Notes: generated by a model from the letters alone, not told the origin. A stretch of DNA of 64,000 nt from Botryotinia globosa (GCA_014898425.1 RCSZ01000022.1:265942-329941); one strand, 5' to 3'. Shown: positions 26,044-37,229, numbered from the stretch's first letter. Program-made: numbers and translations.

Positions 26044-26176
26044 TAAACATTGTATAAAGTAAAAAAGATATTATTTAGAATTAGGAGGCAAGGATTAAGA
26101 TAATGGTCCTTGTTTACCTAATCTACACTAAGCTAATTTAGTGTATATACACATGATACGTGTTAAAAGTATAACA
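26044..26176 (+). repeat. Dispersed direct repeat, copy 2
   Basis: Second, less mutated copy of the repeat at 18,071-18,206, ending GTGTTAAAAGTATAACACC. It sits at the left border of the GC-normal island. Confidence 0.65.
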
Positions 26177-26733
26177 CCTAGTCATGGAAGCTTATATTAT
26201 ATATTCATGCTCATTTGTTCAATAAAAATATCTGAGGCCTATCTGTCATCGAGTCCGATGCCTACCCATTTTGACTGTTCCTCTATGGTGGTAACAGGTT
26301 GTAGCGGCATTATTTTTGATACAGGAGACCCATTGGTCTCTTGATGTATATGTATAATGTATTAAGTCTTTGGGCCGACCAAAAATCTGTCGAATGTTTT
26401 GCGGAATGATTGATTGCTGTTAATAGGTGTGAGATCTGAAGAGTTGGAGAAGGCAAAGGGCGACGGAGGGGAGTCTGAAAAACTCCTGGAAAGAAATTGA
26501 AAACATATAGATGTTGGCGTGTCGGTGGCAGTAACAAGGATGTGTGAGAGTGGTAGTCAGGACAAGAGCTATAGTTGAAAGTATATATATAATTGACCCG
26601 ATGTAGAGCTCATGTTTCTCTCCTATATAATCTAAGTTGTCGAGAATTAAATTTATGAGTTTTATCATATCAATAGTCAGATTGATAGATTATAGTATTA
26701 CACCAGGATTATTATTTCTTGATCATATCATGT
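26177..26733. other. GC-normal stretch, no gene assigned
   Basis: Normal base composition to about 26,680. Overlapping minus-strand frames (26,668-26,420 and 26,537-26,310) do not resemble a known family. One of them would put a hydrophobic segment after a CTCCTATATAAT box near 26,620. This could be the 5' end of a minus-strand gene whose remainder is lost, or plain intergenic DNA. No splice-supported model was found. Confidence 0.35.
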
Positions 26734-27217
26734 TATAGTACTAGGGCACAGCTGTTCGTCGAATACTAAAATCGCACCAAAACTCATATAAATCATTAAT
26801 AAATTTTTCTATAAGATTATAATTTTTATATAATGAATCTTATATTAATCTCTTTAATTTTAACTACATTTTAATAAAAATAAGATTATTTCTTTTTAAA
26901 AAAATTATTGATTATAAAATCTATATAAAAAGTTAGTATAAATTTGAAATACTGAAATTTACTAATAAAATAAGCGAAAATCAAGAACTTTTTCTTTCAT
27001 ATTAATTTAATCTTATAAATAATGATATTCATATATTTTTAAATCATAATAAATATTGTAATTAAATTCTTTAATATATAATAAAAATATTAAAGAAATT
27101 TTGATTTAATATAATGATTTTTAATATTTATTTTTTATTATTATAAATAAAGCAAAATGATTATTTTTGATATGATTTTAGTATTCGACGAACAGCTAGC
27201 TGTACACGGTTACTATA
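26734..27217. mobile_element. Small TIR element (MITE-like), RIP-eroded core
   Basis: Inverted ends share TGTTCGTCGAATACTAAAAT (left 26,753 on, right ending at about 27,194) plus an outer TATAGTA...ACAGC part. The right arm has a 4-bp extra AGCT. The interior (about 26,790-27,150) is AT-saturated. Length is about 480 bp. The outer ends are approximate, and the target duplication cannot be separated from the TATA-rich arm tips. Confidence 0.65.
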
Positions 27218-28252
27218 CGAATAAATATGAAAGATCTAATTTTACTACTACGAAGCTTTACTTGGATTACTCATCTGGAGGGCGGCCCTTGACAACCCGG
27301 TTGTCAAGTGTAAACAAAATCGAGGAATACTTGTATTTTCCAAGGCTGCTTTTTTCATAACTTCTATCATTTCAATCCTTATAACATCACTTGATTTTTA
27401 CGAACATCCGGTCGAACATATCTAGGAAAATTATTCTTATCACATTTCAAATCGATAACCTTGTAATGAAAATCGAAAATCAATCAATGAAGATGATATT
27501 ACATATGCGCATGTCACACAGACGTAGGTTTGAGGCAGGTTCGGGCTGTGGCCTCGATTGGTGCACTAGTCATGACTGACCAATGATATCACACGCAAGT
27601 TTTGGCACCGATTTCTAGCCACACATGAGCCCGTGCACCATTATCTTAGATAAGTAACTTGTGCAAAAAGCCACATACAAATTTTGCACATGTTTCGAGC
27701 CACATGGGTTCCGCGTCTCATCTTTACCATCCTCGACGTCGCGTGCTATGCCATCAATTATTCTTCATTGTTATTTTCTTCCAGACTCTTTCTAGAATAA
27801 ACAGCGCTTCTCACCAGCCAAACAACAATTGTGCTTTCTTACAAAGTCGATAATCACGATTGAAATCATGGTATTATTGAGCGTTCTCGTCATAAGACAA
27901 GAAGAAGAGGAAAGAGGGAAAATTGTTGAAGAGGGAGGAACCTGAAGGTATTTTGGTCTATTACTTTCTTTCGCTTCTTGCTTCCTATCTAATCGTTTCA
28001 AGTAATCAGCTCCACTGGTTTCGCAGCTTAAGACAATCAAGCTGATATCTCACATTAGTGATTTCGGCGAGATCAAGAAGCCGATAATTTACATCTGCTC
28101 CGAGACCGAGATCAACCCTGTCTGTGCCGACGACAGCGACCGCAATAATACCCAAATATACCTTCACTCACAATTCTACCCACCTGAGTTTGTTATATCA
28201 GAGTCATTATCTTCTCCTGTCTCTGTACCGGTAATAACGCACTTCAATCAAT
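27218..28252. other. GC-normal intergenic region upstream of the Ulp1-like gene
   Basis: Balanced composition and no RIP signature. It contains a perfect 10-bp-arm palindrome at 27,288-27,308. Several 60-80 codon frames are present on both strands without family signatures. A minus-frame stretch of about 450 nt without ATG (about 28,000-28,450, plus strand) overlaps the start of the gene in another frame. The last 200 bp are presumably promoter and 5' leader of the downstream gene. Confidence 0.5.
27288..27308. repeat. Perfect palindrome, 10-bp arms
   Basis: CTTGACAACC, a central C, then GGTTGTCAAG. It lies in non-RIPed DNA about 950 bp upstream of the Ulp1-like start codon. A dyad of this quality could be a dimeric regulator site or a hairpin. 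Function unknown. Confidence 0.6.
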
Positions 28253-31200
28253 ATGAACAATTCCCTTGCCATTGCGACCGAAGAATTGAAAACCAGCCTT
28301 CGGTCGTCCATCTCCAGTGTAGAAGAATTGCGCGAACAATGGTCTCGTTTCCTCAACATCTACAACACTACATCTTTTCCCGTATCCTCCTCGCCTCTTT
28401 CTTCTGGCTCCAACATTCAAGAATTTATCCTCACGACTTCCGGTCTATTAAATGACGAAATCGAATATCTCATACGCTCATGCTATCGATCCTCATACGA
28501 GAGCCTTAAAAATGATGTTAGGAAACTGGTTATCAATCTGGTCAAAGCTTTTGATCTAGACGGATGGTGGGAGTTGTATTTCTGGATTGGCAAGGAGATT
28601 TCTGAGTCGAGAAGATCGTTACTGTTGATTCAAAAGATTGTAAAAAGATATGATGGTATGGGGATTCGAGAGTTGCATGCAGCTATAGATGTGGCTAGAG
28701 TGGGAAGAAAATCTGGTCGTGGGATGAGGACAGATTTGAATGTTTTTGCTCTGGCAGATGTCAGGCAGGCATATGATGATCTGTGTTTGAGTAGAAAGGT
28801 TATGCAGGAGGATGAGAATGATGATGGCAGCGGTACTGTTGATGATGCGGAAGGTGAGGGGATTGGGAGGAGTGAGAGGGATAACCAAAGCAGCGGCGAT
28901 GATTTTAGGCAAAGTAATAGCCCTGCTGATGGTATCGAAAGCGTGGCGGGGAATCACAATGATTCGAACCTGGCTGAATGTTCTGTCGGTCGCACTAATG
29001 ACAGTAGGGAGAACGATGGGATTACAGATATGGAGAACGAAAAAATTGATGGGTGCGATGGCGATGACTCGCGGCTGAATGATGGCTTTGCCATTGATGT
29101 TGATGATGTAGAAAGAGAGAGGGCGGTGGACATTGGTGATGTGAAGACGGATGGAGAGAGTGAATGGGAAAGCTGTGCCGATGAATCAAACCTCGATAAT
29201 GGCTATGTTCATGGCATGCATGACGGAGGGGATGCTGATATCTCGGGAGATTCTTCACTAAAAGATAGTTTTCTTCCAAGCGATTGTGATGGTAAGTTAT
29301 ATTCTTCTTCACCCCTTACTTTACTGACAATATCTAGATTTCAGCATTTTCAGCGACGTTTCATTGCCAGAAGTATCTCGGCGTGCACCTTCACAGGTCG
29401 AGGATCGTGATTGGCAGCAAGACGATTCTATCAATAATTTCGAATCCGGTAGTATCAAACAAATTGACGTCAATACCTCCCCTATACCCCAAAAGACTCC
29501 CTCTGAGAGAACACTCACAAATGAAGAACAATTAATGTTGAACGGATTGAAGGATATCGAGCTACCCAACGAATCTTTTTCTGATGAGCTTGTGCAATCA
29601 AATTCTTCTTTTGTATCATCAAAACGAATCAACGAGACGAATAAAGTCTATGATATAATCGATAAAGGGGGCGACGAGGGCGACGAGGACAACGGAATGA
29701 TGCATCATCGACCTTCTTATACATCATTGGCAAAGAAGGTCTATAGTCAAGAGCAATGGACCGACGAGACTTTAAGAACCATTCTGGATACACTCGATGC
29801 ACCTCCAAATGTTCGAATTTTAGATCCACTAGCCCTGACATATTCAACACAAACCTTCCAGATCAGACGATACTTTGATTATGAATCCATCATAGTTCCA
29901 ATTCATCATCCAGGAGCAAAGCCGCATTGGAGTTTAGTTGTCGTTCAACCTAAACAAAATCTATTCAAACATTATGATTCCATTGTCAATCTGTCGAGAT
30001 ATCTCAAGGTTTTTAAAATGGTGCTGGAATGGATGAAAAGGCAAACCGATCAGCAGGAATTCAATCTTTTAGATCCTACTTCAAATCCTTCAGGCAAAAA
30101 TGTCAGATGTATGCAACAAATGGATGAAGTATCCTGTGGGTTGTTTGTGGCTATTTTTGCTTGGAGCAATATTGTCAATACTGGTGAGGAGGCCTTGGTT
30201 CATTTTGACATTCAACAAACACGAGACCTATTGGTAGAGAAAATCTTGGCATTTCATCAACGTATGGGGAAAGATGAAGAGGAAGAGGAACAGGCACAGG
30301 CACAGGCACCAACACGAGAAGATAAACAGGCACAGGACGATGAACACGGAGAGGAGAAGGTCGAGGAAGACGAAGAGGGAGACGAGGAGGAAGACGAAGA
30401 GGAAGACGAAGAGGAAGACGAAGAGGAAGACGAAGAGGAAAGTAATTTGACGACCTCGGAATTCATACGCTCAGCTTCGCCAATACCTCCGCGATCACTA
30501 GAATCATTTACCCCACGAACTACGCATCCGCGCTCGACGGTATCCAAACCTTTAGATTCAACAGCATCACGATCACTCGAGTTGTCTACATTAGTCTTTG
30601 CAGATTTTGCCTCACTATCATCACAACGACGGGAATTGTCACCTATTTTGGAATTACCATCACCATCACCTTCCATCCTTCCGACTGTAACACTTTCCGA
30701 GACTGTCTCAAGGGGAAACCAAGACACCAACCCCCTTCAATATGGAACTACTACACAACTACCTCCTATACACTTTGACGATTTATCATTTCAAGTGAAA
30801 AACTTGAAGCGACAATACACACAATTTTTCGAGCAAAAGCAATCTCAGGCACAACAATTAGAGTCAAACATCCAGCAAAATATGTCCAAACGCGTTAAGC
30901 TTACCTCCGAAGTAGATAAATCCAGAATGGCTTTAAAGGATGAAAGTTGTAGATACAGAGAGCTGGATAAGAGAGAAGAGACGCTTCGAACACAGATTCA
31001 GGCTCATGAAACATGGGTTGAAAGTATTCCATTGCTTTTAAGTGACTTGAAGGGGGCTTATGAAATTGTCCCGGAAAGACTGAGGGCGGAAATAGTGGTT
31101 AACAAAAGAGAAATTGAAAGAAAATACAAGGAGATGGAGCGACTTAAAATAGTGATTGGAGTTGGGGAGAAGGAAATGAGAGAGTTAGAGAAGGGGACCG

Positions 31201-31304
31201 ATGACGCAAAAGAATGTTTGGAGAAACTGCAAAAGGAGTTGAAGATAGCTAAAAGTCATATTGAGGGTTTAGAAGGTATGATGGGAGACTATGGTGTTTC
31301 CTAA
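28253..31304 (+). CDS. Ulp1/C48-type SUMO-protease-like protein, two exons, 1001 aa
   Basis: Exons 28,253-29,291 and 29,338-31,304 join in frame across a 46-nt intron and give 1001 residues. Residues about 470-650 form a Ulp1-type cysteine protease domain. The set is complete: His543 (PHWSLVVV), Asp560 (HYDSI), Gln607 and Cys613 (QMDEVSCGLFV). The His-Asp spacing of 17 equals that of yeast Ulp1, and Gln sits six before Cys. Such enzymes cleave SUMO or related modifiers. The N-terminal part (1-200) is helical without a known domain. Residues about 200-345 are acidic and low-complexity. After the protease comes a Glu/Asp tract (about 670-695), a Ser/Pro-rich linker and a long coiled coil (about 830-1000). 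The start was chosen as the first ATG of the open frame. It stands alone, flanked by transposon relics, in the only RIP-free island. Fungal Ulp1-like paralogues often accompany transposons, so it may be a transposon-associated or expanded family member rather than the core Ulp1. A polyadenylation-like AATAAAA lies at about 31,459. Confidence 0.85.
29292..29337 (+). other. Spliceosomal intron of the Ulp1-like gene (46 nt)
   Basis: Donor GTAAGT, branch-like TACTGACAA about 14 nt before the acceptor, acceptor CTAG. Splicing joins phase-1 codon GAT and keeps the downstream frame open for another 655 codons. The next AG at 29,344 would shift the frame. Without splicing, the first exon frame ends at 29,410. 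Confidence 0.85.
30275..30442 (+). repeat. Acidic-tract microsatellite inside the Ulp1-like gene
   Basis: Tandem GAGGAAGAC-type codon repeats encode an uninterrupted Glu/Asp run just after the protease domain, preceded by a short Gln-Ala repeat. The opposite strand is a poly-Ser frame that is only a shadow. The tract is likely to vary in length between strains. Confidence 0.8.
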
Positions 31305-31655
31305 CGAGCTTTGTCTCCATTCCAGCCCATTGATAACGATAAGATGATTCGCCTTGCTGTGGCACCTACAGAACAACTCTAGAGCACCTCGGAACTTGTA
31401 TTACTGCTTGTTTTGTAGAAAGCTCGATAGATAGATATTTGAGATACTTGTGTACCAATAATAAAAGTGTCTCTAAACACATGAAACAAAAAGTCGCTTT
31501 TCTGTCCTTTTGGGTTTCGATAACCTCTACGCAAGCATGCATTTTTTGACGGGACTGAGAAGAAGAGAGGGCAATTCCTTTAATTGGAAGCTCCTTTCAT
31601 ATAGTCCTTGAATATATTCAAATCCTATCAATTTTTAATCACCCAGTAATTTGAA
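31305..31655. other. 3' flank of the Ulp1-like gene
   Basis: Normal base composition fading into AT-rich DNA near 31,600. It contains the presumed 3' UTR with AATAATAAAAG near 31,455-31,465. No other feature seen. Confidence 0.5.
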
Positions 31656-31656
31656 A

Positions 31657-31990
31657 TGATTCAATCCAAGATAATCCAAAGATTCGGAAGACGTAAGTTT
31701 ATTCATTCTTTAGTTCTCTATCTCTTGAACCAAAAGTATTCTAATATTTTTGATAATCGTTTTTTTATAGGAAATTATCGAAAAGTATGTTTTGGGTAGT
31801 TTTGGCTATTACTCCAGGATGAAAAGAATTTGAATGTTGGTAAATCAATGGGATGAGGATAATAAAGGTTTAAAAGAAATGATATAAAATAAAATCGAAA
31901 AAAGATTTAAAGGTGTGAGAACAAGCAATTCTTTGAATTCCTGATTTCTTATATTATTAATTGGGACTTCAATCTTTATTTATATATTAT
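31657..31990 (+). pseudogene. Possible decayed two-exon gene fragment
   Basis: A short open start (ATGATTCAATCC) runs to a consensus donor GTAAGT at 31,693. It is followed about 78 nt later by a TTTTTTATAG acceptor at 31,770. After splicing, the frame meets a TAG soon after a GGG codon. A neighbouring frame beyond 31,800 (with NQWDEDNKGLKEM) looks coding-like but is also broken. The donor/acceptor quality is the main support. No family recognised. Confidence 0.25.
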
Positions 31991-32030
31991 ATAGCAATTC
32001 TACACCTATGTCCGACGATAAGAGGCTCTC

Positions 32031-32064
32031 TTAATCCTTATCTCTTTATTACGATAAGGATTAA
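32031..32064. repeat. Stem-loop with 12-bp perfect arms
   Basis: TTAATCCTTATC and GATAAGGATTAA separated by a 10-nt loop. It lies in the transition from the GC-normal island to AT-rich DNA. It contains GATA/TATC core sites in mirror arrangement. Role unknown. Confidence 0.6.
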
Positions 32065-32219
32065 AAGATTATTTCATTCCTATTGATTTTTCAATTAAAA
32101 TTTAAAATATTCAACTTTTATCTTTTTATTTTATATAATAGAATATATAATTCCTAGTTTATATCAATTCTAATAATCAAAAAAATATAATAGAATATTT
32201 TAATATATTAATTATAGAT

Positions 32220-32490
32220 TTTACTAACTTTTTTTTAGATTCTTTAAAAAGGATATCTATTTTAGATTTTCTAAAAAAATGTTTCAAATAAAATGATAAG
32301 TAAACTCAAGATTTTTTTGTAGATAATCTAAAAAATAATAATTCTTAAATAATTTAAAGAAAAAAGATTCTTAGATAATCTAAAAAAAAATAATTCTTAG
32401 ATAATCTAAAAAGAAAACTATAATTTTTGAATTATCTAAAAAAATATTAATCTTAAAATAAAATAACAAGCAAATTCAAAATCTTTTTAA
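32220..32490. repeat. Array of short palindromic motifs TTAGATAATCTAA
   Basis: Several imperfect copies of a TTAGATAATCTAAAAA unit, each with a dyad TTAGAT-A-ATCTAA, are spread over about 250 bp with variable spacers. The rest of 32,065-33,082 is AT-rich and featureless. Confidence 0.55.
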
Positions 32491-33082
32491 ATTATTTAAA
32501 AATACTTATATAAATTAATTCTCCTATTAATCATTTATTTTAATTAATTCTCCTATTAATTAATTATATTCTATAAAAGTCTTATATTTCATTTTATAAT
32601 AATAATTATAATAAACAATAACTATAATCAATATAAATATAATCTTTAGTTATAAATCCTTAAAAATAATATATTTATATTTTTTATAATATATTATAAA
32701 ACTAATAAAACAATTAGCAAAATGAATTTCTCTAATATTAATATTCTTTTTTTATCTATTCCTTTATTACAAAATGTCTTTTTATTTCGATTTATTTTTT
32801 ATATATAATTAAAAAACTATATCCCTTTTTATTATTATATTTAAATTAAATAGATAGAATTTTTAATTATATTTAAAGCTATTTTTATTTTTCCTAACAG
32901 ATTTTTTCTAATAAAATATTTTATATATTTTTATATAAATATTAAAGTAAGCTTATATATTCTTTATTTAGAAATTTATTTTATAAAAATTAAATAATTA
33001 TTTAAAGTAGATAAATGTATAGAAATAGATTAATTAAATATATTTAATATTTTAAATAAAATATAAATATAAAGATCTAACT

Positions 33083-34221
33083 ATTATTCCGAGGATTTTA
33101 TTAGTGGTCAGTATTAGTAGTGATTACAACCCTAAGGGGGGTGGTAATTTAGTTAAAAACACTCTAATTAATTATTACCTTTTTTAGTTTTAATTTAAGG
33201 CTTTTTGAAAATCTGAAAAAAGAAATTAATAGAGATTCAATTGAATTTTCTATATATGAAAATAGAATTCGAAAAGTTTTTATATTAGGCTTTTTGTATC
33301 GAATTAAAATAATCTTAATTTTGAAGAGGGTTGAAAAAAAGCTATAGTAATTTTTAAAGATAGGGGGTGTTAGAGTAGATAATAGTAATAAATCAACTTT
33401 AGGTATATTTTGATATAAGACTTTTTATTACTTCTTTAAAAACTATTGAAAGTATACAATTTATAACAAGCGGGTTGACTTCGATACGAGAGCCTGAGGT
33501 TAGAGATTAGGTCTTCGGAATATCTTGGAAAAGAAAGGGGTCTGTAAAATATTCTGAAACGAAGGAGTTCGTGATATGAAAGGGGCTCGAGGGTCTCCCG
33601 CCACGTGGTCTCACGTGACTTATAACCTTGTGACCTTGACAGGGGGGTAGTGATCAGCGAAAAAGCATTAAAAGTTATTAATTAATTATTATTTCTCTTG
33701 ATTTCAATTTAAGATTTTTCGAAAATTAAAAAAAAGAAATTGATAGAAATTCAATTGAATTTTTTATATATAAAATTAGAATTTCGAAATCTTTTATAAT
33801 AAGACTTTTATTTTGAATTGAAATAATTTTAATTTTGAAGAGATTGAAAAAGCTATGGTAATTTATGAAAAATAGGGGGGTGGTGATTAGCAAATAAGTA
33901 TTAAAAGTTATTAATTGGTTATTATCTTTTTTGATTTTAATTTAGAGTTTTTCGAAAATCTGAAAAAAGGAATGAATAGAAATTCAATTGAATTATATTT
34001 ATTAAAAATCAGAATTTCGAAAAGTTTTTATAATAGAATTTTTATATTGAATTGAATTAATTCTAATTTTGAAGAAATTGAAAGAGTTGAAGAAAAAGCT
34101 ATAATAATTTTTGAAGATAGAGAAAATAGTAATTAGCAAAATAAATAAATTTGATTACTATTTCTAATTCAATATAAAATCGAAAACTTAATAAAGTTTT
34201 ATAAAGAATTAAGGCTTATTT
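33083..34221 (+). repeat. Subtelomeric satellite block 1 (about 235-bp units)
   Basis: Units share AATCTGAAAAAAGAAAT, GATTCAATTGAATT, a TTTTGAAGAGGTTGAAAAAGC-type block and a G-tract followed by GTGGTGA. This block starts with the ACTATTATTCCGAGGATTTT leader. It is interrupted by a solo LTR and ends at the gypsy-2 insertion. It is more AT-shifted than the telomere-proximal block. Short ORFs inside units are not genes. Confidence 0.8.
33368..33641 (-). mobile_element. Solo LTR of the gypsy-2 family in the satellite
   Basis: 274 bp, in minus orientation from TGTCAAGGTCACAAGG (33,641 end) to CTCTAACA (33,368 end). It is flanked by GGGGG on both sides (33,363-33,367 and 33,642-33,646), the target duplication, which sits exactly in the satellite G-tract. 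It is GC-richer than the LTRs of gypsy-2 and so nearer the ancestral sequence, with an intact CACGTGGTCTCACGTG double E-box-like motif. Confidence 0.9.
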
Positions 34222-34496
34222 TGTCAAGGTCACAAAATTATAAGTCACGTGAGATCACGTGGCGGGAGACCCTCGAGCCCTTTTTATACCACAGACTCCT
34301 TTGTTTTAGAATATTTCACAAACCCCTTTCTTTTTCGAAATATCCCGAAAACCTAATTTTTAACCTTAGGCCCTTGTATCGAAATCAACCCATTGGGTAT
34401 AAAATTGTATGCTTTTAATAATCTTAAAGAAATAATGAAAAGTCTTATTTCAAAAATATATTTAAAATTGATTCATTATTATTCTCTATTTTAACA
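34222..34496 (+). repeat. Gypsy-2 5' LTR
   Basis: TGTCAAGGTCAC ... TTTTAACA. It keeps AGTCACGTGAGATCACGTGG, showing only light mutation at its left end. It includes a TTTTTATACC box near 34,283. The 65-codon ORF over it is incidental. Confidence 0.88.
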
Positions 34497-34604
34497 ATTC
34501 TTTTTATTTTTTTTTAAAGCAATTTGTCAACTTTAAAAACTTTATTTATTGATTAGTTATTAATATTATTATAATTTCTATAAGAAGAACCTCTAATAAT
34601 ATTA

Positions 34605-35560
34605 TGGGTACAGAATCATGTAATACAACCCTATTTCAATCAGGCAAAAATACCAACCAATTTCTACAAGATATTGGTATCGATATACAGACAACCTCAC
34701 CATAACTAATCAATAAAGAGAATATAACCCTAGCCTAGTAACTTCAAGAAATACGGGAAAATATGGTAGTTATAAGAAAGGCCCACAAAATGGCTATAAA
34801 TAGTATTCTATATGTATCAACCCCAACTATTTATAGTGATTTAGTATTTGTATCAAATATAATCCACCAGGATTTCATCCCTTTTTCAGAAAAATCTCCA
34901 AAGCTATAAAGGTTAAAACAATATGAAAAAAAAGATATCAAAGATATAAAAGACTTTTTCTTTCAAGCAAAAATTATATTTCGATTTGATGGAAGATACT
35001 ACTTCACAATCAATAAAAAGAAAATACATTATGTTATTCAATACTTCGAAAAACAATTCCTAGTGGTATAATATTGATATAAAGGTGAGTCAACTAATAA
35101 ACAAATGAATTGGAAAGACTTTAAAGAATATATATATGATGTAATTATAAATAAAGAATTCCGATAGCAATTATCAATTTAGAAAATGATATATGCTAAG
35201 CAAAAAGAGAATAAAACAATAAACACTTTTATTATTTATTTAAAAAGATTAGAAGAAGATATTGATTTAGAAGTGGATAGTATTTGGAAGGAAAGGTTTT
35301 TATTAGGGCTTCTATTTAAAATAATTCAAAGGATAATTGAATTCTTATAATAATCCAAAACATATAATAATTTTATAAAACAAATTTATAAACTAGAAAA
35401 CATAGATAAACTATATCAAAGATTTGAAATTAGGGAATTGTATTGTAATTGAAAGTATAATCAATCTTTAATCCAAAATAAAAACTTTTATAGATGTTTT
35501 TATTAAGAAGTTAATAGATTTACAAATATAGATAATAAAAACCAAGGATCAAATTAATTC
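34605..35560 (+). pseudogene. Gypsy-2 gag remnant
   Basis: The frame starts near ATGGGTACAGAATCA (34,604). It contains IKDFFFQAKIIFRFDG, KKIHYVIQYF, WKDFKEYIYDVI and RLEEDIDLEV segments, matching the retrotransposon gag fold (..FL..AE..F......F.....KI.YAL.YL...A..W......F..F...L...F). A degenerate CCHC-like stretch with a surviving C-F-x pair is near 35,480-35,520. Stops are mainly TAA/TAG for Gln. Confidence 0.7.
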
Positions 35561-36569
35561 TTAAAATATATTTCGAATAAAATTAATAAACCTTTTATTT
35601 ATTTGTTATATATAAATTATATATAAATAATCTAATGCTATTGATATCAATAAAAGAAATATTATATTATCTATTACTAAAAACTCTGAATATATAGATA
35701 TTGTAACAAAAATTATAATGAAACTAATTATCCACAAAATAATGAATTTTCCAAATCTATTTGTATAGGAAATACTTAAACCCAGCAATAATAATAAGTG
35801 TTCTATTAATATTAGATCTTTAAAAGAAAGAATAAATAATATTTATAATTATAGCGATTTTCAATACAGAAAGTAAACTAATAACACTTTGATATTTTAT
35901 TGATTTAGAAGTATAAATTAATATTATTTAATAAAACAAATATATCAAATAAAATTAAAAACCCTTTTAAAAAAAAATCCTGCTTGTATTCACAAATGGT
36001 ATTATAATAATATTATATAAAGACCATACTTTCTTTATTGAAATGAAAGATATTCGAGAGAAACAAAGAATCTATATCTACAAATTTATATCAACAATAT
36101 TAGATTTATTTTGGATAAATATAATTCTAGATCTCTTTTAATTATAAAAAATTAATCCCAATATTGATTAAAAATCGATATTATTTTAATATCAACCCCA
36201 AATTGGTAATCTAAAGATAATCTCAACAAAAAAGTTTTATAAAGAAATGAAAAACAGAGCTCAAGTTTTTGCAATATTTCTAGAAGATTAGATATTATTT
36301 TAAAAAAACAAAAATAATTGTTTAATATTTATACTTTTCTTATTTATTATTTTTAAAGAATTTAAGGAATATAAAAATACTTTTTTAGAAGACAAAAATA
36401 GTTTTTTATTTGATTATTATTTAATAAAATATTATATTAATTTCGAATTCAATTCAATATTTTTTTAAAATCTAATTTATATTTTATTAAAACAAAAATC
36501 TGTGATATTGTAAGAATATCTAAACGAATATTAAAAAAAGGAATAAATAAAACAATCTATTAATTTTAT

Positions 36570-36970
36570 AAAAATATCAATTATATTTATTCTCAAAAAA
36601 GAAAAAGGTTATTGATTATATATTGATTATAAAGAATTAAATCAAATTATAAAAAAAAATAAAACCCTTTTACCTTTTATTAATAAATCTTTAAATTGTT
36701 TTTAATAAAACATTATATTTATTAAATTAGATCTAAGAGATGTATACTATTATATTTATATTTGAATAGAAAACAAATGGAAGATGGTGTTTTGCATGTA
36801 ATATGGTTAATATAAATATAAAATAATATCTTTTGATTTAATCAATACTTTAGTTATATTTCAAATATATATAAATCAAGCATTAATAGATCTAATAAAC
36901 AATATTTATATAGTATATTTTGATAATATCTTTATTTATTTTAAAAATCGAATTATATATATAATAAATA
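36570..36970 (+). pseudogene. Gypsy-2 reverse transcriptase remnant
   Basis: Segments match the gypsy RT core across frame changes: KKKVIDY then KNKTLLPFINKSL (KNR.PLPLI.E.L), KLDL-equivalent at about 36,725, WKMVF.ACNMV (WKTAFRTRYG) and finally YIVYFDNIFIYF. The catalytic box reads YFDN, so one of the two catalytic Asp has become Asn. Confidence 0.75.
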
Positions 36971-37229
36971 TCCAAAGGATTTTTATATAACTTTTTGAAT
37001 ATAAATTTTATATCAAATTAAAAAAATATATTTTTTATATTAATAAAATTGAATTCTTAGATTTTATTATTTCGATTGTAGATATAATTATAGAATCTAG
37101 TCGGATTCAGATTATTATTGAGTAATTTGTATTGAACAATCTAAAAAATGTATAAATATTTTTTAACTTTATAAATTTCTATTATCGGTTTATTAGAGTC
37201 TATTTGGCGATAATTTATAATATAATTAT

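Noticed and set aside
26310..26668. Overlapping minus ORFs of 75 and 82 codons in the GC-normal segment
   Set aside because: Two frames over the same DNA, no family signature, no continuing exon found.
28619..29312. Minus and alternate-frame ORFs of 88-112 codons within the first exon of the protease gene
   Set aside because: They overlap the well-supported exon and have no family resemblance.
30257..30730. 157-codon minus ORF with a poly-Ser run
   Set aside because: Antisense shadow of the acidic tract and linker of the Ulp1-like gene; no independent coding signal.
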